This document shows, one piece after another, positions 55,360 to 60,780 of a DNA stretch of 60,780 nt. The stretch's first letter is position 1. The number at the start of each line of letters is the position of its first letter. The DNA is from Melioribacteraceae bacterium. GTDB taxonomy: Bacteria; Bacteroidota; Ignavibacteria; Ignavibacteriales; Melioribacteraceae. The notes below the pieces were generated by a model. That model searched no databases. It saw only the letters and a list, made by a program, of their open reading frames with translations, and was not told where the DNA came from. The translations under genes were made by a program, and so were the position numbers. Location: the NCBI GenBank assembly GCA_016927595.1, contig JAFGMI010000053.1, positions 1 to 60,780 on the forward strand. Direction: 5' to 3'.

Positions 55360-56751
55360 TTATTGATTTATTTCCATCGCTTCATTAAATGCTTCAATTG
55401 CATAGCGCTGAAAGATAGCCGGGAACTGATCGCAGTAACCTTTCATCACGGTGCCATACTTATTTTTTGAAAATGCAGCGCACCCGCCTCCGCAGAACAA
55501 TGCATACTTACATTTATTACATTTCGGCAGGTTATATATTTTCCTTTCTATTAATTTATGGCTGTCAATATGTTCTAATTCGGCTTTAGGATAAAAACTC
55601 CCTATCTTTTCCTCCTCATCTCCCACAAATTCGTAACATGAATATATGTCGCCTTTCGGATCAAGGATTAAGCTGGCACCTGTGGCTCCGCAAAAATTGC
55701 CTTTGAATTTTGTACTTCTTTTATTTTTTATTGCACTTACCAGAGAATTTTTTATTTCGCTGCGTGGGATTCTGAAAATGGAAAATTTACCGTTTATCCT
55801 CTTCATTTCTTTCATATATTTATAGATATCCAGCATTTCGACCAAATATTTACCTGACAGACACATGTCTTTTTGTCCTTCATTTACAAGATGCGATTCA
55901 TTGCGGCTTTGAACCGGCGATAAATAACAACTGAAATTCTTTTTATCCGTCCAGCCGTTAGCAGTAAATATATCGGCTAATGATTCTATACGGAATAAGT
56001 TTTCTTTGTCGACATTAATTCTCAAATTGACATGTGTTCCCGCTTCGAGTGCTAACGAAATATTATTAATTATTTTGGTGAAAGTTCCGTTACCTGTATA
56101 ATGGGGTCTTCGTTTATTATGTACTCTTTCATCGCCGTCCAGTGTAATTTGAATCATATTAACCGAATCACTGCCCAGCAGATCTGTATATTCATCCAGG
56201 TCATAACCGTTTGTAATTGCACTGAATCTGTAGCCGTATTTTATTCCCGTATTAATTATGTAACGAACTGCATCTGAGTTCTCTTTCAGGAAGGGTTCGC
56301 CGCCGTACAGTACAATAGCGTGTTTTTCATTTGGTGAAGAGTTTTTTTTGATAAAAGAATACGCAGCATCAATGTATTCTTTTGTAAAAGTTTCCTTTGT
56401 CCATTCTGAACCAAAGTTGGAAATGTTTGCCTCATAGCAATAGGGACACCTTAAATTGCAATTGTAAGAAACAAGAAACGCATAATGTCTTTTTTTATTT
56501 TCATATTTAGCGATCACTTTCGCAAGCGCTGCAACCCTGGCGTACTCTTCCGATTCACTCTTATTTGTTATGTAACCCCTGCTAAACAGATAGTTTCTAT
56601 GGTCATCCGAAATAGAATTAATTTCGTTTTTCTTTAATCTTTCTGCAATACTGTAATTCACAAGGTCTATTGCACCCGTATAGCCATGAATGAGAACGTA
56701 CTTGTCGCTATCAGGAAGTTTAACGTAGATGTTGTATTGGCTTGCCAACAT
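55360..56751 (-). CDS. Radical SAM/SPASM peptide maturase
   Basis: A 463-residue enzyme of the SPASM-domain peptide maturase family. The N-terminus (about 5-65, YVLIHGYTGAIDLVNYSIAE ... YLFSRGYIT) has the short winged-helix look of a leader-recognition element. The radical SAM motif CNLRCPYCYE (C98, C102, C105) starts the core. The SPASM region at about 345-450 has further clusters: FCGATGASLILDPKGDIYSC, then CNKCKYALFCGGGCAAF and a final GYCDQF. Such enzymes form thioether, carbon-carbon or related bonds in small precursor peptides. It opens the minus-strand cluster and lies 153 bases before the Cys-rich peptide, its likely substrate. ATG 56751 is the start; the promoter should lie just upstream. 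Confidence 0.93.
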   Translation of the reverse strand: MLASQYNIYVKLPDSDKYVLIHGYTGAIDLVNYSIAERLKKNEINSISDDHRNYLFSRGYITNKSESEEYARVAALAKVIAKYENKKRHYAFLVSYNCNLRCPYCYEANISNFGSEWTKETFTKEYIDAAYSFIKKNSSPNEKHAIVLYGGEPFLKENSDAVRYIINTGIKYGYRFSAITNGYDLDEYTDLLGSDSVNMIQITLDGDERVHNKRRPHYTGNGTFTKIINNISLALEAGTHVNLRINVDKENLFRIESLADIFTANGWTDKKNFSCYLSPVQSRNESHLVNEGQKDMCLSGKYLVEMLDIYKYMKEMKRINGKFSIFRIPRSEIKNSLVSAIKNKRSTKFKGNFCGATGASLILDPKGDIYSCYEFVGDEEEKIGSFYPKAELEHIDSHKLIERKIYNLPKCNKCKYALFCGGGCAAFSKNKYGTVMKGYCDQFPAIFQRYAIEAFNEAMEINQ

Positions 56752-57409
56752 ATCTGTATTTATACTTATGCAAAATTCATTCTAACACAAAAGCAAGAAT
56801 ACACCAGCTGCAATGGATTGGTTTTTATTTTAGATTAAAAATCATGCGGCTCAACAGGATTTAAATGATAAGCGAGTACATAAGTTGTGTACATTATTAA
56901 TAATAAAAGAAAAGAGCCTTAATAATTATCTCCCCCGCAAAATTATTAATAATTAAAAATTTATTCTTAATGGATTTATTTGCTTGTATTAAGGTAATTT
57001 AATAGAAAATAAGTAGCAAATTAAATATTATATATTTCATGTTGTTGGTCAGATTAATATTCTGCTTTAATTCAAAAAAAATCAATATTTAACGCATAAT
57101 CAGAAGATATTGATTTGCACAATCAGCATAACAACCGTCATAGTTAAGTATAATTAAACTTAACAAACTATAATTTTAACCTTCAGCTGCCTGGATTTTT
57201 CCTGAAACTGATATATAAACCCGAATTTTTCCTTGAAAAATAAATCTGTTCATCTTGTCAGATTGGCAATAATCTTACAATAAAATTCTAACCTAAGAAT
57301 AAATGAATTGTTTATTTTTACAGTTCTTGTTAGTTACTTTCGTTACTCAAATAATTTTGTGTACAGCGGCAGGATCATAAATTTGTTTTTATTACCTAAG
57401 GAAATTCTT
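56752..57409. other. Divergent intergenic region with candidate operator
   Basis: About 660 bases, very AT-rich. It separates the peptide cluster (minus) from the surface-repeat gene (plus) and must hold both promoters. GTACA (56876-56880) and TGTAC (56888-56892) form a dyad with seven-base spacer, about 125 bases upstream of the maturase start, a possible operator for the cluster. Runs of TTATTAATAATAAA-type sequence occur nearby. The frame is open upstream of 57410 to 57308, but I consider that non-coding. No RNA gene is evident. Confidence 0.45.
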
Positions 57410-57904
57410 ATGAAAAAGTTTAACATATTAATTGTCCCGGCAGCTTGTCTATTAATTTTATCATCTGCTGTAAATATTCCGGCACAGGAGAAGCCTGTTC
57501 AGATTTCATTGTTTAATCCCGTTCAGCTTTATGACGAAACCACTTCCATCACTGGATTGAGAATAAATCTTTTATACGGGAAAAACACAAAAATTACCGG
57601 TTTGGATTTTGGTCTGGTTAACCACACAACCTCAGGAGTTTCAAAGGGTGTGCAGTTCGGAGTAGTCGGAATTGCTGATGATGATTTCACGGGTTGGCAG
57701 GATAATTTTGTAAATATTACAAAAAGACATTTTGAAGGATTGCAGTGGGGCTTTGTAAATTATGCAGGTACTATGAGCGGCGTTCAGATTGGCTTAATTA
57801 ACTATGCGGCTAATATGACCAAAGGATTGCAAATAGGATTAGTTAACATAATTAAACAGGGTGGACAATTTCCCTTTTTCCCGATTGTTAATTGGGCGTT
57901 TTAA
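57410..57904 (+). CDS. LA_2272-family surface repeat protein
   Basis: A 164-residue exported protein. ATG at 57410 is the start (AAGGAAATTCTT before it) and gives signal peptide MKKFNILIVPAACLLILSSA. The rest is a series of short Gly/Leu-rich beta repeats: ITGLRINLLYGKN, ITGLDFGLVN, SKGVQFGVVG, FEGLQWGFVN, MSGVQIGLIN, TKGLQIGLVN. This pattern defines the LA_2272/LA_2273 surface-repeat family, presumed outer-membrane. Function is unknown. It is divergent from the peptide cluster and about 75 bases before the phosphoesterase gene. Confidence 0.87.
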   Translation: MKKFNILIVPAACLLILSSAVNIPAQEKPVQISLFNPVQLYDETTSITGLRINLLYGKNTKITGLDFGLVNHTTSGVSKGVQFGVVGIADDDFTGWQDNFVNITKRHFEGLQWGFVNYAGTMSGVQIGLINYAANMTKGLQIGLVNIIKQGGQFPFFPIVNWAF

Positions 57905-57981
57905 TATATTAGATTCGTCTGCATTACAAAGCGGCAGTTCAATAACTTCTCTGCAATTATTTTATTAAGATGAGCTAAAGC

Positions 57982-59148
57982 ATGTTTTTTCTTTCACGTA
58001 TTGATCCGTTTGTGGTTTTCATATTAATAACTGTTTATTCAGGACTTCATTTTTTTATTTACTACAGCTTTGTGTATTTTTTTAATATCTCCAAAAGACC
58101 AGGAAAAATACTGGTTTTTAGTATCGTTTTATTCCTTGGTTTAAGTTTCCTTCTTGCATTTTCTTTGCCCCGTGCCCTGAATTATACTGCGGCAAATGTA
58201 CTCTCGTCAATATTTCCGATCTGGATTGGTATTTTTCCTGTTTTAATATCATCCCTTTCTATTCTATGGATCATTAAATGGATCAGTAAGAAAATTAAGT
58301 TAAAAATTCCGCTGAAAATCCTTTCAGTCTTTTCATTTATTGCCCCCGTGATAATTATCGCATACGGCATATGGATCAGTTTTTATATTGAAATAAATGA
58401 AGTACTTATTCCGGTGAAAAATCTGCCTTCTTTCTGGAATAATAAATCTATAGTACATCTTACGGATCTACATCTGAGATCAGAAAATCAGATAGAATTT
58501 GTAAATAAAATTGTTGATAAAATAAATGGTATATCACCAGAACTGGTTGTAATTACAGGAGATTTTATTGACAGAGGCAGCAAAAATGTTAATGAATTAC
58601 TGTCACCTTTTAAAAGAATTTCAGTTCCTATTCTTTTTACTACCGGGAACCACGATCGTTATTCCTCACTTGTCCGATCATTCGAAGAATTAAAGATAAA
58701 TTATATAAAGATATTGCACAATGAATTATACGTGAAAGAAGGTTTGCAGATTATTGGTCTCGGTTACCCGCATCGGGATGACAGAAACCCGGCTGATATT
58801 TTAGCCAATGATATCCCGCTGAATCCGGATAAGCCGACGATATTATTATACCATACCCCCACTACAATTGATAAGGATAATATGGGAGACAGGTATGTTT
58901 CGCCGAACACAGACTTTTCCATTGTTAAAAACGCTGGTATCGATATTCAATTATCGGGACATACCCACGGGGGACAGTTCTTTCCTTTTTCGCTGATCAC
59001 CCCCGCTCTGAATAATGGTTACGATAAAGGACTGCACCGAGAAGGTAGTTTTTCACTTTTCGTAAGTACCGGACTGGGGACATGGGGTCCGCCTGTACGC
59101 ACCTTTATTCCTCCTGAGATTGCAGTAATTCATCTTACTGACAGATAA
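57982..59148 (+). CDS. Membrane-anchored metallophosphoesterase (YaeI-like)
   Basis: A 388-residue protein with four or five N-terminal membrane segments (about 10-145) followed by a calcineurin-like phosphoesterase domain (about 155-388). Metal-binding motifs are in order: VHLTDLHL, GDFIDRG, TGNHDR, a histidine in LLYHTPT, and SGHTHGGQFFPFS. The family includes bacterial YaeI, a UDP-2,3-diacylglucosamine-type or phosphodiester hydrolase, but the substrate here is not known. It ends with a bidirectional hairpin at 59147-59175. Confidence 0.92.
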   Translation: MFFLSRIDPFVVFILITVYSGLHFFIYYSFVYFFNISKRPGKILVFSIVLFLGLSFLLAFSLPRALNYTAANVLSSIFPIWIGIFPVLISSLSILWIIKWISKKIKLKIPLKILSVFSFIAPVIIIAYGIWISFYIEINEVLIPVKNLPSFWNNKSIVHLTDLHLRSENQIEFVNKIVDKINGISPELVVITGDFIDRGSKNVNELLSPFKRISVPILFTTGNHDRYSSLVRSFEELKINYIKILHNELYVKEGLQIIGLGYPHRDDRNPADILANDIPLNPDKPTILLYHTPTTIDKDNMGDRYVSPNTDFSIVKNAGIDIQLSGHTHGGQFFPFSLITPALNNGYDKGLHREGSFSLFVSTGLGTWGPPVRTFIPPEIAVIHLTDR

Positions 59149-59175
59149 GTTCAACTTCTGGAAGAAGTTGTACTT
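59147..59175. terminator. Hairpin between convergent genes
   Basis: CAACTTCT (59152-59159) and AGAAGTTG (59163-59170) pair perfectly around GGA. The stem extends with AAGT/ACTT past one T-T mismatch. It overlaps the phosphoesterase stop codon and lies just past the zinc-ribbon gene's end, so it may serve both directions. T-runs are weak. Confidence 0.55.
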
Positions 59176-59183
59176 CTGAACAA

Positions 59184-59441
59184 TTAAAAATCGAAAAGGT
59201 CTTCCAGAAACCCGCCTCTTCTTTTTTTCTTATAACCATACTTGTTATAATCATCAGAATAACCACTGTTATATTCTCTTTTCTCATTACCAGAACTGAA
59301 TGACTGTGTGGATCGTTCAATTATTTTATCAAGTTCCCCTCTGTCCAGCCATATACCTCTGCATTCAGGACAGTAATCTATTTCTATTCCGTTTTTATCG
59401 GAAATAACAAGCTTTACATCTTTACAAACAGGACAATTCAT
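59184..59441 (-). CDS. TFIIB-type zinc-ribbon protein
   Basis: An 85-residue protein beginning MNCPVCKDVKLVISDKNGIE, with CPVC at 3-6 and CPEC at 24-27 followed by RGIWLDRGELDKI. This is the zf-TFIIB domain (Pfam-type 'transcription factor zinc-finger'), common and uncharacterised in bacteria. The tail is Ser/Tyr/Arg-rich and ends KKKRRGGFLEDLFDF. AAAGGAGATGCT lies about five bases before the ATG. It follows the antiporter gene on the same strand and may be co-transcribed. Confidence 0.9.
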   Translation of the reverse strand: MNCPVCKDVKLVISDKNGIEIDYCPECRGIWLDRGELDKIIERSTQSFSSGNEKREYNSGYSDDYNKYGYKKKRRGGFLEDLFDF

Positions 59442-59476
59442 AGCATCTCCTTTTATTTATGAAATAATATTTTAAA

Positions 59477-60436
59477 CTAAGTTTCCAGCAGAAAAAACCT
59501 TAACAGATAACCGAAGTAAAGAACTACAAACAATGCGCCTTCCCATCGGTCAAGAATTCTCTTTTTACCGGTAAACATGAAGAAAAACAATAACAGGGAT
59601 ATGAATACCAGAAAAAGCAAGTCGATGTTCAGGTTATTATTAAACTGAATCGGGTTTATTACGGAACTTATTCCGAGAATGAGAAAAACATTAAAAATAT
59701 TTGAACCGACCACGTTGCCGATGGCAATATCTGAGTTTTTACGATAAGCGGCTACTGCAGATGTAGCTAATTCCGGTAATGATGTTCCTACAGCCACTAG
59801 TGTAAACCCGATTACAGCTTCGCTGACTTTTAGCATTTGAGCAATTGATACAGCAGAATCTACGATTAGTTTCCCACCAAAAGTCAGTCCTGCTATTCCC
59901 GCAATAATAAATATAGTCGATTTCTTAACCGGTAATGATTCGATTTCTGTCACCGGATCATTATTCTCTTTCATAATAGCAAATACATATCCCATGAATA
60001 CGCAAAAAAACAGGAGCAGAATTAATCCATCGCCGGCAGAAATTAAATTTACGCCTGAAAGAAGAAACGCGTCGTTTGCCAAGACGAGTAGTACTAAAGA
60101 AGATAACAAAGCAATTGGTATTTCTTTCCAGACAGTATTCTTCTTTGTATGAAGCGGATAGATTAAACCAGAGATTCCCAATATTAATAGGATATTGGCA
60201 ATATTACTCCCTACTACATTCCCAATGGTTATTTCCGAATTACCTCCTAAAGAAGCAAGCACATTTACAACCAGTTCGGGCGTTGAAGTACCAAATGACA
60301 CTATTGTAAGACCGATAACTATTTGAGGAACATTCTTCTGAAGGGCTATTGAAGATGCGCCTTTTACCAGAAGATCGGCTCCTTTAATAAGGAATACAAA
60401 TCCAACAATAAAAAGAAGTATTTCTACTAGAATCAT
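59477..60436 (-). CDS. Calcium/sodium antiporter (YrbG/CaCA family)
   Basis: A 319-residue integral membrane exchanger with two homologous halves. Each half has the alpha-repeat signature: VSFGTSTPELVVNVLAS and GNVVGSNIANILLILG in the first, VAVGTSLPELATSAVAA and GNVVGSNIFNVFLILG in the second. About ten membrane segments are predicted. It should exchange Ca2+ for Na+ or H+ across the inner membrane. Length matches bacterial YrbG proteins. The zinc-ribbon gene follows 35 bases downstream. Confidence 0.95.
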   Translation of the reverse strand: MILVEILLFIVGFVFLIKGADLLVKGASSIALQKNVPQIVIGLTIVSFGTSTPELVVNVLASLGGNSEITIGNVVGSNIANILLILGISGLIYPLHTKKNTVWKEIPIALLSSLVLLVLANDAFLLSGVNLISAGDGLILLLFFCVFMGYVFAIMKENNDPVTEIESLPVKKSTIFIIAGIAGLTFGGKLIVDSAVSIAQMLKVSEAVIGFTLVAVGTSLPELATSAVAAYRKNSDIAIGNVVGSNIFNVFLILGISSVINPIQFNNNLNIDLLFLVFISLLLFFFMFTGKKRILDRWEGALFVVLYFGYLLRFFLLET

Positions 60437-60600
60437 TTCAGGTTCCGTTAAAAGTTTTTACCAATCAAAATGTTAGCGCGTTCTGATTAAAACAATTATA
60501 AAAAAAAGAAATTGCTCAACAATAAGCTAAATAACTCAATCCAAATCTAATCATAATTCTATCTTTCTCAATCTTTCCATTTATGGACTACTTGCCTCCC

Positions 60601-60780
60601 TTATACATTGCAATTTTCTCCATCTGGATAGCTAGGCACCTGCTTCCCGCCATAATAATAATATCCTCCTTCTGGTATTGCTTTATAGACATTTACCTGG
60701 GCGGACATCCATGATGTACCGTTTTTTATAAACATCCATATTTCAGCCTCTGCTGCGAATAATGCAGTAGATATAAAAAG
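60601..60780 (-). CDS. Small secreted protein, 5' end cut by window edge
   Basis: Fifty-nine codons plus TAA are visible; the gene continues past the right edge. The visible start LFISTALFAAEAEIWMFIKN reads as the end of a signal peptide (cleavage near AAEA) followed by mature sequence. The rest, to PSYPDGENCNV, contains a GGYYYYGGKQ patch. I recognise no family. The whole protein is probably under 80 residues. Confidence 0.7.
   Translation of the reverse strand, partial: LFISTALFAAEAEIWMFIKNGTSWMSAQVNVYKAIPEGGYYYYGGKQVPSYPDGENCNV

Noticed and set aside
50428..56751. The cluster as a recent mobile island
   Set aside because: No integrase, transposase, tRNA end or flanking direct repeats are visible, so transfer cannot be supported from this window.
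57308..57409. Upstream extension of the LA_2272-type gene
   Set aside because: The ATG at 57410 has a ribosome-binding site and a proper signal peptide; the extension has neither.

Overview
The window reads as chromosome of an Ignavibacteria-like member of the Bacteroidota/Chlorobi group. Three large secreted proteins end in type IX secretion (T9SS) sorting domains with the LYQNYPNPFN-type signature usual in that group. The DNA is AT-rich, many genes have weak Shine-Dalgarno sites and several start with TTG or GTG. The taxon is inferred from protein style only. I see no rRNA, tRNA, CRISPR array, transposase or phage gene.

Layout. 1-8 kb holds housekeeping and regulatory genes: a beta-CASP metallo-beta-lactamase nuclease, an overlapping histidine kinase/response regulator pair, a B12-binding radical SAM protein, a cold-shock protein, and an aguB-aguA pair converting agmatine to putrescine. 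8-21 kb holds a 5TM-LYT/PAS histidine kinase, a secreted family 2 glycosidase, a CDP-alcohol phosphatidyltransferase, a small STAS-like protein behind a striking palindromic region, a T9SS-exported beta-propeller protein, an aldo/keto reductase and a KefB-type antiporter. 21-50 kb is one long run of plus-strand genes, nearly all cell-envelope or secreted. It includes a WG-repeat protein, three overlapping unknowns, two giant paralogous T9SS proteins (about 2760 and 2070 aa), a PEGA protein, a CHASE2 nucleotide cyclase, an SH3-M48 protease, LPP20-like proteins, a transglutaminase-like protein and a membrane histidine kinase.

50.4-56.8 kb, on the minus strand, is the most unusual region. In transcription order it has a radical SAM/SPASM peptide maturase, a 61-residue Cys-rich precursor-like peptide, a strong hairpin, a secreted TPR protein, a two-domain terpenoid enzyme (class I prenyl-synthase-like domain with DDFVD, fused to a squalene-cyclase-like domain with DSDD), and a PqqD-domain/M50 membrane protease. 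The arrangement looks like a RiPP (ribosomally made, modified peptide) locus with a built-in terpenoid enzyme, so the product may be a thioether-bridged peptide that is also prenylated or terpenylated. That product is inference; the domains and gene order are visible. A convergent Cys4-type zinc-protein gene lies next to it.

57-60.8 kb returns to ordinary genes: an LA_2272-type surface repeat protein, a membrane metallophosphoesterase, a zinc-ribbon protein, a Ca2+/Na+ antiporter, and the 3' end of a small secreted protein cut by the window edge.
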